The translations under genes and the position numbers were made by a program. Below, in pieces: positions 18,004-26,272 of a DNA stretch of 39,284 bases (within the stretch, counting starts at the first letter, position 1; the number at the start of each line of letters is the position of its first letter). Under the pieces are notes generated by a model, which had not been told where the DNA came from, did not search any database, and saw only the letters and a program-made list of their open reading frames with translations. Origin of the DNA: Crocosphaera sp. (GTDB lineage: Bacteria; Cyanobacteriota; Cyanobacteriia; Cyanobacteriales; Microcystaceae); NCBI GenBank assembly GCA_030066295.1, contig JASJBX010000022.1, positions 1 through 39,284 on the forward strand, in the 5' to 3' direction.

Positions 18004-20220
18004 ATGCCCTTAAAGATAAAGAAAATCATTAAATTCGTTAATCCATTAACATACAATACCTTCACTTGTCCTCCCAAAAAGTATAACACCTTTGAAGGGG
18101 TTTTTAAGCCCACATTGCTCACTATTTTAGGGGCAATTATGTACCTTAGAATTGGTTGGGTTGTGGGTAATGCTGGATTATTTGGGGGGTTAACCGTTGT
18201 CTTATTATCCGTTAGTATTACAGTAGCCACAGGACTTTCTATTGCCTCTATTGCCACCAATACTCGTATGGGAGAAGGGGGTCCCTATGCCATGATTTCT
18301 AAGTCATTAGGGTTAGAAATTGGAGGAAGTGTAGGGGTTCCTTTATTTGTTTCCCAAGCGTTAGCTGCGGCTATGTATGTTTTTGGCTTTCGAGAAGGAT
18401 GGTTATTTTTATTTCCTAATCATTTCCCCTTACTGATTGATTTAATTGCTTTTGTCGTCATTTTTTCTATTGCCTATATCAGTGCTGGTTTTGCCTTTCG
18501 GGTTCAATATTTAGTTCTTATTTTAATCATTTTATCCTTAATCTCAATTTTTTCTAGTTCTATCACTTGGGAGAGTACCCAAACCTGGCAAGAGTGGGGA
18601 GATTTTCCTAATATTAATTTTTGGGGGGTTTTTGCGGTCTTTTTTCCCGCCACCACCGGCATTATGTCCGGGGTTAATATGTCAGGAGAGCTAAAAAATA
18701 GCCGTCAGAATATTCCCGTTGGCACCCTTTTTGCTATTGCCTTAAGTACTGTTATTTACATCATTTTATGCTGGTGGGTAGCCCGTGCAGCCCCTCCGCA
18801 ACAACTGATTAATAACTATACCATTTTAATCGAAAAATCCCGTTGGCAACCTTTAGTTTTAATGGGGTTATTAGCAGCTACTTTTAGTGCTTCTTTGTCT
18901 TCTTTAGTCGGCGCACCTCGTATTTTAATGGCACTCGCTAAAGATGGAGTTATTCCTTGTGGCAACTGGTTAGCTAAACTTTCCAAAAATGGAGAACCTC
19001 GTCGTGCTTTGCTGGTGAGTGCGATCATTGTTGTGCTGGCATTATTATTGCGGGACTTAAATGCGATCGCTCCTTTAATTACTCTATTTTTCCTCCTAAC
19101 TTATGCCACCATTAACCTAGTCGTGTTAGTAGAATCTAGCTTGGGATTGATGAACTTTCGACCCACCTTTAAAGTTCCAATTATCGTCCCGTTATACGGA
19201 ATTATCGGCTGCATTTTAGCCATGTTAGTGATTCGGCCTTTCCTCAGTTTAGTGGCCATTGCCATTGTTTTTACCATTTATTTACGTCTGGTTAGTTTAC
19301 CCAAAGAAAAGCGTTCGGCTGACGTGAGAAGTGGAATTTTTACAGCCATTGCTCAATGGTCAGCCATGAAAGTTATCCAATTAGATTTAACTAACGTTAG
19401 AGCCTGGAAACCCACTTTTTTAGTCCCCATCGAAGACGGGTCCCAACTACTGGGAGAATTTCGTCTTTTGTTAGATTTATCTCAACCTGAAGGCTTTTTA
19501 CAACTATTAGGAATTGCTACCAAAAATCAAGGAAAAAAATTATCCCTACAACTGCAAGAATTAGCCAGTTCCTTTCGTCAACACAAACTGTTAACCACCA
19601 TTTCAGTAATGACAGTTGAGCAAGAAAGTCAAGGCATTATTACCGCTTTACAAGCCCTACAAAGTGCCTTTTTCCGCCCTAATATTCTCTTTTTACGTTT
19701 TCCCACTCAAGCCAGTGAATGGGATCACTTATTGCCCGTTTTTGAAGAAGCCAAACAGTTAGAAATTGGTGTCATGCTATTAGGATTACATCCTAGTGCC
19801 GGATTAGGAAGAATGGAAGTCATCAATTTGTGGATTCGTCCTCAACTGGACAATTTAGCGATTATGGAACGATTAGAAAAAGGCAATACAGACTTAGCCA
19901 TTTTAATGGCCTTACGACTCTCTAAAGCCTGGAAAGCGCAATTAAATATTATTTCAGTTATCGCTCAACAAGAAGATAGAAAAGAAGCGGAATATTATAT
20001 TAATAGTTTGCGGGATTTATGTCGCATTCCAATTACAGCCAATAGCCTAATTATTGTAGGAGAATTTCCCAGTTGTATCCAGCAAACTCCCCAAGGCGAT
20101 ATGGATTTTATCGGACTACAATCCATCCCCGACTTCAATTTTGTTCATCAAATGATCAACATGACCGGTTCTTCTTGTTTGTTTATGAGTGACTCAGGTA
20201 GTGAAAGTGCCTTGGCCTAG
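18004..20220 (+). CDS. Cation-chloride-cotransporter-like (SLC12/APC superfamily) carrier
   Basis: 738 residues. The first about 430 residues form a 12-segment APC fold. The opening block FKPTLLTILGAIMYLRIGWV and the glycine helix GEGGPYAMISKSLGLEIGG are characteristic of the Na-K-Cl / K-Cl cotransporter family, as are FFPATTGIMSGVNMSGELK and SSLVGAPRILMALAKDGVIP. The C-terminal about 300 residues are cytosolic, with alternating strands and helices as in eukaryotic CCC tails. It probably moves chloride with cations, or amino acids, across the plasma membrane; prokaryotic members are little studied. AGAAG upstream supports the start. It is convergent with the acyltransferase gene, with three bases between the stops. 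Confidence 0.85.
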   Translation: MPLKIKKIIKFVNPLTYNTFTCPPKKYNTFEGVFKPTLLTILGAIMYLRIGWVVGNAGLFGGLTVVLLSVSITVATGLSIASIATNTRMGEGGPYAMISKSLGLEIGGSVGVPLFVSQALAAAMYVFGFREGWLFLFPNHFPLLIDLIAFVVIFSIAYISAGFAFRVQYLVLILIILSLISIFSSSITWESTQTWQEWGDFPNINFWGVFAVFFPATTGIMSGVNMSGELKNSRQNIPVGTLFAIALSTVIYIILCWWVARAAPPQQLINNYTILIEKSRWQPLVLMGLLAATFSASLSSLVGAPRILMALAKDGVIPCGNWLAKLSKNGEPRRALLVSAIIVVLALLLRDLNAIAPLITLFFLLTYATINLVVLVESSLGLMNFRPTFKVPIIVPLYGIIGCILAMLVIRPFLSLVAIAIVFTIYLRLVSLPKEKRSADVRSGIFTAIAQWSAMKVIQLDLTNVRAWKPTFLVPIEDGSQLLGEFRLLLDLSQPEGFLQLLGIATKNQGKKLSLQLQELASSFRQHKLLTTISVMTVEQESQGIITALQALQSAFFRPNILFLRFPTQASEWDHLLPVFEEAKQLEIGVMLLGLHPSAGLGRMEVINLWIRPQLDNLAIMERLEKGNTDLAILMALRLSKAWKAQLNIISVIAQQEDRKEAEYYINSLRDLCRIPITANSLIIVGEFPSCIQQTPQGDMDFIGLQSIPDFNFVHQMINMTGSSCLFMSDSGSESALA

Positions 20221-20223
20221 TGA

Positions 20224-21066
20224 TTATTTTTCACTATCAATGACCAATTGATCCAACCCTTGCTGCATTTTAGTTACCACTAATTCATAACAACTGTCTA
20301 CATATGCGCGATCGCCAGCTGCTTTCCTGCCATAACGTTCAAAGACAATGGGGGGACAAACACGGGTATGTATGGGTATGGGAAGGGGAAAATTAGGCGC
20401 AGGACCAATACCAATGCCCCAAGGCAAGCCAAGATAGATGGGAAAAACCTCCGGGTCCGTATCATCAACCCAAGGTAAGCCCCACTCGTGTAACCTTTTC
20501 ACTTGTTCGTAACAGTCTCCAATCACAAACAGGGTTTCGTGAGATCCCACAGAAATCAGAGGAATAATGGTGACGTGTTCCCGCAAAGCTAGTTTAATAA
20601 AGCCTTTGCGTCGCGCTAATTCAATTTTATGGCGATCTTTATAGGGACGAAACACATCTTGTGCGCCTCCTGGATAAACTAACACACTCGCCCCCCGTTT
20701 CAAGGCTGCAATGCCCATTTTAGGATGAGCTCGCACCGCCCCAGTTTTTTCGGCTAACTTAGCAATAGAGGCATTAATTTTCCAGGCCGACGGGTGCATT
20801 AACCCATAAGCTGAACGTTGAGTCCCAAAGCGACGAAACCAGTCGTACATCATCATCGAAGTATCTGGGGAAGCCAAACCGCCATTATGGGACCCCACCA
20901 ATAAAACAGGACCGTGAGGGGGAATGTGATGCCAGCCATCGGTTTGTACCCGAAAATAGTGATCATAAAACCATTTCCAGTAAGGCATCATCTGTTCGAT
21001 AAATTGGGGATCTCGTTGATCTAAAGACCAACCGAGTCCTTGCTGAGCGGTTGTTAGGGATTTCAT
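20224..21066 (-). CDS. Glycerolipid acyltransferase-like protein (PlsC/DGAT2 type)
   Basis: 280 residues. The acyltransferase motifs are SHNGGLASPD (about 58-67), with the catalytic His and a displaced Asp in place of the common HX4D, and the phosphate-binding block VLVYPGGAQDVFRP with PGG as in lysophospholipid and diacylglycerol acyltransferases. A hydrophobic C-terminal region (LGLPWGIGIGPAPNFPLP) suggests contact with the membrane. It likely transfers acyl chains to a glycerolipid or related alcohol; the acceptor is uncertain. The start ATG is the first in frame, and the gene is divergent from the next. Confidence 0.78.
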   Translation of the reverse strand: MKSLTTAQQGLGWSLDQRDPQFIEQMMPYWKWFYDHYFRVQTDGWHHIPPHGPVLLVGSHNGGLASPDTSMMMYDWFRRFGTQRSAYGLMHPSAWKINASIAKLAEKTGAVRAHPKMGIAALKRGASVLVYPGGAQDVFRPYKDRHKIELARRKGFIKLALREHVTIIPLISVGSHETLFVIGDCYEQVKRLHEWGLPWVDDTDPEVFPIYLGLPWGIGIGPAPNFPLPIPIHTRVCPPIVFERYGRKAAGDRAYVDSCYELVVTKMQQGLDQLVIDSEK

Positions 21067-21198
21067 AGCGTTAATTATGAGACAGTTTGTAAACTTATGT
21101 TACTGCAACGGCTAAGGATTTTCTAGCTTGATCACAGCAATGGTCAAAGGTTCGCAAAACTTTTAAACTAGGATAAGTGAATTATCTTAACTTCCCCT

Positions 21199-21711
21199 AT
21201 GGACTATCTGATAGCTGTCGTTAGCGATCGCATTCAAGCAGAAGAAGCTTATACTGCCTTAGAAAAGGGTGGCATTTCCACCAATCAAATCACTATCTTA
21301 GGGAAAGGCTACAAAAGTGCCGATGAATTTGGCTTTATCGATCCGGTACAACAGGCCAAAAAACGCGCTCTGCTGATGGCTGTTTGGCTGGTTCCCTTTG
21401 GTTTTGCGGGTGGTTATCTATTTGATTTAATCACAGGGGTTAATAGTTTTGATTGGGCGGGAGAACCCTTTAATCATATCTTAGGCGGTTTAGCCGGTGC
21501 CATTGGTGGGGCGATGGGCAGTATTTTTGTTGGGGGGGGTGTCGGTTTATCGGTGGGAAGTGGGGACGCTTTACCCTATCGTAATCGTCTTGATGCAGGA
21601 AAATATCTTGTTATCGTACAAGGAGCCACTCCCCTCAAAAATAAGGCAACCGCTATCCTTCGTCCCTTGAATCCTGAAAATTTACAAGGTTACACTGACT
21701 CTAGTCTTTAG
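21199..21711 (+). CDS. Membrane protein with GSP17M-like N-terminal domain
   Basis: 170 residues. The N-terminal half (YLIAVVSDRIQAEEAYTALE, then the strand QITILGK) has the alpha/beta pattern of YflT/GSP17M-type domains. The C-terminal half has two glycine-rich hydrophobic segments (ALLMAVWLVPFGFAGGYLF and GGLAGAIGGAMGSIFVGGG). A final strand (KYLVIVQG) may complete the first domain. Proteins of this plan occur in many cyanobacteria, often without known function; a stress link is only suggested by family name. Confidence 0.7.
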   Translation: MDYLIAVVSDRIQAEEAYTALEKGGISTNQITILGKGYKSADEFGFIDPVQQAKKRALLMAVWLVPFGFAGGYLFDLITGVNSFDWAGEPFNHILGGLAGAIGGAMGSIFVGGGVGLSVGSGDALPYRNRLDAGKYLVIVQGATPLKNKATAILRPLNPENLQGYTDSSL

Positions 21712-21778
21712 CCTATTCTTTTTCTGCCATTAAATTCAATGGGTTTCATACTATTATTTTTTAAGGGTTTAATTAAAT

Positions 21779-22645
21779 ATGAATAAGATTATTAAAATTG
21801 CTAAATCTCGCTTACAAAGTATTAAGCAAGCTTTTTATTTATATCAATTCAAACATCGTACTTTACAGGAAGTCCGTCAATCCGAATTAATTTTAGTTCA
21901 CCAAATGGGAAAAGTGGGTTCTATGTCTATTTACAATTCTTTGAAGACACTCAATCTAACTGTTCCCATTTATCATACCCATAATTTAATTCCTAGAAAT
22001 TTTGAAAACCTTGAGCAAAAAATCAAAATTCATCCTCATCTATCCCAAAAAAAACGGTTGATTGCCGAGTGGTGTATCTATTGTGAAATTTTAAAAAGCT
22101 TAAATGATAAAAAATGGAAAATAATAACCTTCGTCAGAGATCCAATAGCTAAGAATGTTTCTGATTTTTTTCAGAATTTGAGCAATCCGTTTTTTCATCG
22201 TAATGGAACAATTGAAAAAAAAAAGGTAGACGAACTAATTCAACATTTTTTAAATAACTTTCATCATCGCTGGGTTTTACATTGGCTAGATCAAAATATT
22301 AACGATGTTTTTGGTATTGATGTTTTTAGTCAACCATTTCCTAAAGAGAAAGGCTATCAGATATTTAAAACCAATAATATTGAAATCCTTATCATAAGGA
22401 CGGAAGATATCAATTCAAAAATCAAAGATGCAATCGCAGAATTCATGAATCTTCAAGATTTTAATGTTATAGAGACAAACATAGGAAATAGAAAAAACTA
22501 CGCTCGAAAATATAAAGAATTTCAAAAATCTATCCTTTTCCCTCAATCATATATAGATGAAATGTACAACTCAAAGTACACACAACATTTTTATAGTGAA
22601 GAAGAAGTTGAGAAATTCAAAGCTAAGTGGCTAAAAAAAACTTAA
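21779..22645 (+). CDS. Sulfotransferase-like / NKWYS-family capsular polysaccharide protein
   Basis: 288 residues. The 5'-phosphosulfate-binding loop is visible as HQMGKVGSMSIYNSL (41-55), and the 3'-phosphate block as FVRDPIAKNVSDFF (from 118). The C-terminus has SKYTQHFYSEEEVEKF, typical of the 'putative capsular polysaccharide synthesis' (NKWYS) family. It probably modifies a surface glycan with sulfate, but no activity is proven for the family. The gene is richer in A and lysine codons than its neighbours, and followed by about 200 bases without a clear gene, which suggests an accessory origin. Confidence 0.8.
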   Translation: MNKIIKIAKSRLQSIKQAFYLYQFKHRTLQEVRQSELILVHQMGKVGSMSIYNSLKTLNLTVPIYHTHNLIPRNFENLEQKIKIHPHLSQKKRLIAEWCIYCEILKSLNDKKWKIITFVRDPIAKNVSDFFQNLSNPFFHRNGTIEKKKVDELIQHFLNNFHHRWVLHWLDQNINDVFGIDVFSQPFPKEKGYQIFKTNNIEILIIRTEDINSKIKDAIAEFMNLQDFNVIETNIGNRKNYARKYKEFQKSILFPQSYIDEMYNSKYTQHFYSEEEVEKFKAKWLKKT

Positions 22646-22842
22646 AGTTTAGCCTTTCATTGTAGTCTAAATCCTTCCTGCATACATGGTTTTTTGGGAT
22701 TAATTATGTATTCTTTAGAATATGTTAGAATTTTAGATAAGAACCCCAAAAAAATTATTAAACATAATCCAGAAAAACACATCAACAAAATTATTAAAAG
22801 ATTAGAAAGTTATTCCCATCAGTATAAAAACAAAGAAAGTTT

Positions 22843-23622
22843 ATGTTACCTAGAGAAACACTACTCAAAGGGATCGAAAATCGGGAAGAAATGTCCCGTA
22901 TTATTGATCAAGGGGAAATGGCCATAAAAACTTGGGAGATGGTGGTTAGTGATTTTTTCCCTCCTCCTGTCATTGCTGAAGCGAAAAGTGCTTTTACCCG
23001 TTTAACAGAAGTAGAAATTATGGTTTGGGGAGGGTATCCTCAAGCAGAAAGACAGAGGATTGCTATAGCTCGCCCTGAAATACCCCTAGAACAGTCTCAA
23101 ATTCCCCTTGCTGCCCTGGATATCGCAGGTAACTTTCTTTTTGACCCGGCCAGTCATCGAGACTTCTTAGGGGCGATTTTAGGGACGGGAATTGTCAGGG
23201 AAAAAATTGGAGATATTATTGTTTTGGGAGAGAGGGGGGGTCAGGTGATCGTGGTGCCTGAATTGGTGGAATTCCTGGAAACGAGCTTAACTCAAGTGCG
23301 CTCAGTGCCAGTGAAAACCCAAAAAATTGAACTCAGCGAGTTGAAAATACGACCCCCCAAAACCAAGGAAATGACCACCGTTGAAGCATCCATGCGCTTA
23401 GATGCGATCGCTTCTGCCGGGTTTGGGATGTCCCGTAGTAAAATGAGCGATGCCATTAATAAAGGGGATGTCCGAGTTAATTGGAAGGAAATCACTCAAG
23501 CGAGTTACAATGTTAACCCTGGTGATTTAATTACGGTACGAGGGAAAGGCCGCTTGGAAGTAGGGGAAGTAGCGGTTACCAAAAAACAACGCTATCGTAT
23601 CCAATTAACCCGATTTCAGTGA
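22843..23622 (+). CDS. Photosystem II S4-domain protein (YlmH-like)
   Basis: 259 residues. The N-terminal part (about 1-170) matches the YlmH-like RNA-associated domain, e.g. FPPPVIAEAKSAFTRLTEVE, then DFLGAILGTGIVREKIGDI and a VVPELVEFLE strand. An S4 RNA-binding domain follows at about 183-245 (MRLDAIASAGFGMSRSKMSD, then INKGDVRVNWK). The cyanobacterial and plant versions are called photosystem II S4 proteins because of their linkage to photosynthesis; an RNA or ribosome-related role is more likely from the fold. The start ATG follows AAAG with moderate spacing. Confidence 0.88.
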   Translation: MLPRETLLKGIENREEMSRIIDQGEMAIKTWEMVVSDFFPPPVIAEAKSAFTRLTEVEIMVWGGYPQAERQRIAIARPEIPLEQSQIPLAALDIAGNFLFDPASHRDFLGAILGTGIVREKIGDIIVLGERGGQVIVVPELVEFLETSLTQVRSVPVKTQKIELSELKIRPPKTKEMTTVEASMRLDAIASAGFGMSRSKMSDAINKGDVRVNWKEITQASYNVNPGDLITVRGKGRLEVGEVAVTKKQRYRIQLTRFQ

Positions 23623-23634
23623 ATTTTGAGAACC

Positions 23635-24084
23635 TCACGATATTAGTGCTTGTCTTCTGCTCTTTTTAACCTGTTTGCACAGTTTGAGTTGAGTTTTTTG
23701 TTGGTCCCAGTGAACTTGATCAAAAATTTCATGCAGCAAACAAAACCCCCTGCCGTTTTCTGATTCGTCGGGGGGTAATACGTCTAAGGAATGCTCAGAA
23801 CAACTACATTGAGAGGAAAATCCATGACCTTGATCTGAGATGATCCAAGAATAACCGTCTTGAGTAATGGAAAATTGAACAACAATTGACTTGGTTGGGT
23901 CGAGTTTGTTTCCGTGTTTGGCTGCGTTTACCAGTGCTTCTTGTAGGCCGAGTCTGATTTCAGGTTGTAACTCATGGGGAATCCTAGCTAAGAGTAAGTC
24001 AAGGATAGGACATAAATAGAGCGTTGATGCGAAGCTCATTGTACAACCATATCGCTTGGTTGGCGGTAGGGAAATAGCAAGCAC
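23635..24084 (-). CDS. Anti-sigma regulatory factor-like serine/threonine kinase (RsbW type)
   Basis: 149 residues, a single HATPase (GHKL) domain. The N-box is EALVNAAKHGN, G1 is ISDQGHGF, and G2 is ENGRGFCLLHEI. Such proteins bind ATP, phosphorylate an anti-sigma-factor antagonist and can hold a sigma factor. The start is a GTG at 24084, backed by AGAGGTG about 10 bases upstream; an internal ATG at 24039 would remove a probable first beta strand. The tail (KKSRRQALIS) is basic. No partner (STAS-domain antagonist or PP2C phosphatase) is adjacent. It is convergent with the S4 gene (12-base gap). Confidence 0.85.
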   Translation of the reverse strand: MLAISLPPTKRYGCTMSFASTLYLCPILDLLLARIPHELQPEIRLGLQEALVNAAKHGNKLDPTKSIVVQFSITQDGYSWIISDQGHGFSSQCSCSEHSLDVLPPDESENGRGFCLLHEIFDQVHWDQQKTQLKLCKQVKKSRRQALIS

Positions 24085-24142
24085 GTGCTGTCACCTCTAA
24101 GTTGAATTTTGTACGGATCTTGTCTGGTTTTAGTTTTAGGAG

Positions 24143-24179
24143 GATGCTCTTGTCTATAGGTTTAAACGACAACAGCATC
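24143..24179 (-). other. Hairpin upstream of the anti-sigma gene
   Basis: GATGCTCTTGTC (24143-24154) pairs with GACAACAGCATC (24168-24179), with one mismatch and a 13-base loop. It lies in the spacer between rlmD and the anti-sigma gene, both on the minus strand. There is no T-run, so a folded leader or processing site is as likely as a terminator. The remaining spacer is AT-rich. Confidence 0.45.
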
Positions 24180-24315
24180 GAGCTTAGAAAATTTAGTTTA
24201 AGCTATGGCATGGCTAATGATGGTCTTATTTCAAGGTTAAGCAAATGGGTTAAATGAAACTTTTTAAACAAACAAATAGCATTACTAAAAAAATAACTAT
24301 GATTACTATAACATA

Positions 24316-25695
24316 TTAGTCAATATTATGTCTAATCAAAGCCATTGCTTCTACGTGAGCCGTTTGAGGAAAGAAATCAATGGGTTGTATCCATTGCACT
24401 GTATAAAGCTCCGATTGACACAGTATTTCTAGGTCACGGGCTAAGGTAGAGGGCTGACAACTAATATAAACAATTAGGGGAGGGTGAATTTTTTTTAAAG
24501 CATCAATAACCCTGCGATCGCAACCTTTGCGCGGGGGATCAAGCACCATCATATCCGGAGAAAGATTCAGGGATGGTAAGATGTTTTCTACCGTTCCTTG
24601 ATAAAATTTGGTATTATTAACTCCGTTAATTTTGGCATTATTTTCAGCCTGTTCGATGGAGTGATGATTACTTTCTATCCCCACAGCTTGAGCCACTTTT
24701 TGAGCTAGGGGTAAGGTAAAAGTCCCTACCCCACAATAGGCATCAATCAAGGTTTCTTCCCCTGTGAAACACAGTTTTTCTAATAAGACATTTAATAACA
24801 CTTCTGCTGCTTCAGTATTAATTTGAAAGAAGGTGTCAGAACTTAATTGAAAATTGAGTTGACCGAAGGTTTCTGTTAGATAGGGACGACCGATATAATT
24901 GAAGGTTTCCTCAGCAAAAATCTTATTACCTGAATGGGGATTATAATTAATAGAAACCCCCACCAGGTTAGGATAGCGTTGCAGCCAAATTTCTGCTTGT
25001 TGTTGAAAATTCGTGAGCTTTTTGCTGGTACTAACCAAGGTCAACAAAATTTCCCCTGTCTTCTTACCAATACGTAAGCCTAAATGCCGTAATTTTCCCT
25101 TACCCGTTTGTTCGTTGTAAATGCTCCAACCTTGGTCTTGTATATCTTGTTTAACCTCTTGCAAAATAGGATTAAGGCGAGGATCTTGGATAGGACATTG
25201 ATTGAGGTTAATGAGTTGATGGCTATGACGTTGATAATACCCAGCTTGTACGGTTCCTGTGGTTGACCGTTTTAAGGGGTAAGTGGTCTTATTGCGATAA
25301 CCCAGTATTTCCGGGGATGATAAAATGGGCAACACTGGCGGGTCATTAAAGCCACCGATCCGTGTTAATGCTTGAATCACCTGGTTTTCCTTGGCCGCCA
25401 GTTGATAGTCAGGGGCGATATGTTGCCATTGACAACCGCCACACTTATCAGCCACGATGCAACTGGGCCGAATACGATGGGGAGAAGGGGAAATAATTTC
25501 CTGTAATTTTCCGTGAGCGTATTGTTTCTTGACGTGGGTTAAACGGGCCATGATGCGATCGCCTGTCACCGTGTCGGGGACAAAAACGGTTCTCCCGTCC
25601 AACTTACCCACTCCATCTCCACTATGAGCGAGATCGATAATCTCTAATTCAACGAGATGTCCTTGTTGATAGGATTGGTTCATAATAAAATTCAT
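24316..25695 (-). CDS. rlmD: 23S rRNA (uracil-5-)-methyltransferase RlmD-like
   Basis: 459 residues. An N-terminal TRAM domain (about 9-66) is followed by the four-cysteine iron-sulfur site: C79, C85 and C88 (CIVADKCGGC) plus C167 (NQCPIQD). The S-adenosylmethionine-dependent Rossmann domain follows, with DAYCGVGTFTLPLA, VLDPPRKGCD, and the catalytic cysteine in YISCQPSTLARDL. It methylates a uracil of 23S rRNA (U1939 in E. coli); other family members act at U747, so the exact site is inferred. The first ATG at 25695 is used; a second ATG four codons on is equally possible. A heptamer repeat lies directly before the start. Confidence 0.88.
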   Translation of the reverse strand: MNFIMNQSYQQGHLVELEIIDLAHSGDGVGKLDGRTVFVPDTVTGDRIMARLTHVKKQYAHGKLQEIISPSPHRIRPSCIVADKCGGCQWQHIAPDYQLAAKENQVIQALTRIGGFNDPPVLPILSSPEILGYRNKTTYPLKRSTTGTVQAGYYQRHSHQLINLNQCPIQDPRLNPILQEVKQDIQDQGWSIYNEQTGKGKLRHLGLRIGKKTGEILLTLVSTSKKLTNFQQQAEIWLQRYPNLVGVSINYNPHSGNKIFAEETFNYIGRPYLTETFGQLNFQLSSDTFFQINTEAAEVLLNVLLEKLCFTGEETLIDAYCGVGTFTLPLAQKVAQAVGIESNHHSIEQAENNAKINGVNNTKFYQGTVENILPSLNLSPDMMVLDPPRKGCDRRVIDALKKIHPPLIVYISCQPSTLARDLEILCQSELYTVQWIQPIDFFPQTAHVEAMALIRHNID

Positions 25696-25700
25696 TCAAC

Positions 25701-25728
25701 TCCGAACTCCGAACTCCGAACTCCGAAC
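25701..25728. repeat. Four tandem copies of the heptamer TCCGAAC
   Basis: Exact seven-base units repeat four times just upstream of the rlmD start, in the gap to the 101-residue gene. Short tandem heptanucleotides of this kind are well known in cyanobacteria. The array separates two minus-strand genes and could vary in copy number. Confidence 0.85.
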
Positions 25729-25733
25729 TCAAA

Positions 25734-26039
25734 TTAATCTAAGGGAATCTCTCGCCAGTCGGCACAAAAGTTATCCCAACAGAGAACTCCTTCCTTCTCA
25801 GGAAACCAGTCCGTTATTTGTACGGGAGTCCATTGTTGAGTGAGATCGCTCCAAAGTTCGATTCCCGCCCCTAAATTGCGATAATGATACAATTCGCCAC
25901 TGAGGGTAACAATTTCCCAGTCTAGTCCGTTTTCTGGATGTTCGTACTGTAAAGTAACCGTACAGGTTTGAGGGTTAACCAATTGATTTGCTTGACGTTG
26001 ATAACAAGTAGTTTGATAGATATGTTCTGCCGTTAACAT
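25734..26039 (-). CDS. Hypothetical protein
   Basis: 101 residues, soluble, rich in aromatic residues (WEIVTLSGELYHYRNLGAGI, WSDLTQQWTPV, CWDNFCADWREIP). The spacing of strands suggests a small beta domain. No motif is recognised. The reading frame is clean, with an ATG start directly beside the IS-derived segment at 26060-26272. It is transcribed toward rlmD across the heptamer array and may share its transcript. Confidence 0.62.
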   Translation of the reverse strand: MLTAEHIYQTTCYQRQANQLVNPQTCTVTLQYEHPENGLDWEIVTLSGELYHYRNLGAGIELWSDLTQQWTPVQITDWFPEKEGVLCWDNFCADWREIPLD

Positions 26040-26059
26040 TTTAATCCATGCACTGCATA

Positions 26060-26272
26060 ACCATTTTAACCCCCCTGGCGAGAAATCCCCGATTGAGGAA
26101 CGAAAATCGAGGGATGAGAGCCGGGGCTAAATTTTTGTGATAAACTAGAGGAGGCCGTATGTGTTCTAGATAAGTGGCGAAACCTCGTGTCAGCGAGAAT
26201 AACCAGGAAAGCCCTATCGTGAGTTAGGGGAGCCCCGCACAAAGCTTAGCGGCGTGCGTGGGAGGATGTCAC
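26060..26272 (+). mobile_element. Solo IS200/IS605-type right end with omega-RNA-like fold, no tnpB
   Basis: The segment is full of hairpins. ATCCCCGATT pairs with AATCGAGGGAT near the left side. Further right come CTCG/CGAG, the block GAATAACCAGGAAAGCCCTA with its partner TAGGG, and a terminal hairpin CCCCGCAC / GTGCGTGGG. It ends in GGAGGATGTCAC, like the right ends of cyanobacterial IS605/IS1341 elements. All forward frames carry stops, so no tnpB is present and this looks like a non-autonomous or decayed copy. The exact left edge is uncertain. The last four bases, TCAC (26269-26272), overlap the trpE stop codon. The alternative is an unrelated structured RNA. Confidence 0.65.

Noticed and set aside
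22694-22927. 77-codon frame between the NKWYS gene and the S4 gene
   Set aside because: It begins with TTG, is lysine- and isoleucine-rich like random AT-rich DNA, and overlaps the S4 gene by 85 bases in another frame. It could be a relic but is not supported as a gene.
26100-26272. Group II intron fragment or SRP/6S RNA as an explanation of the folded segment beside trpE
   Set aside because: No domain V sequence, no GGAAGGNAGCAGC-type SRP loop and no 6S-like open duplex was seen, whereas the terminal hairpin plus GATGTCAC fits an IS605-type right end.
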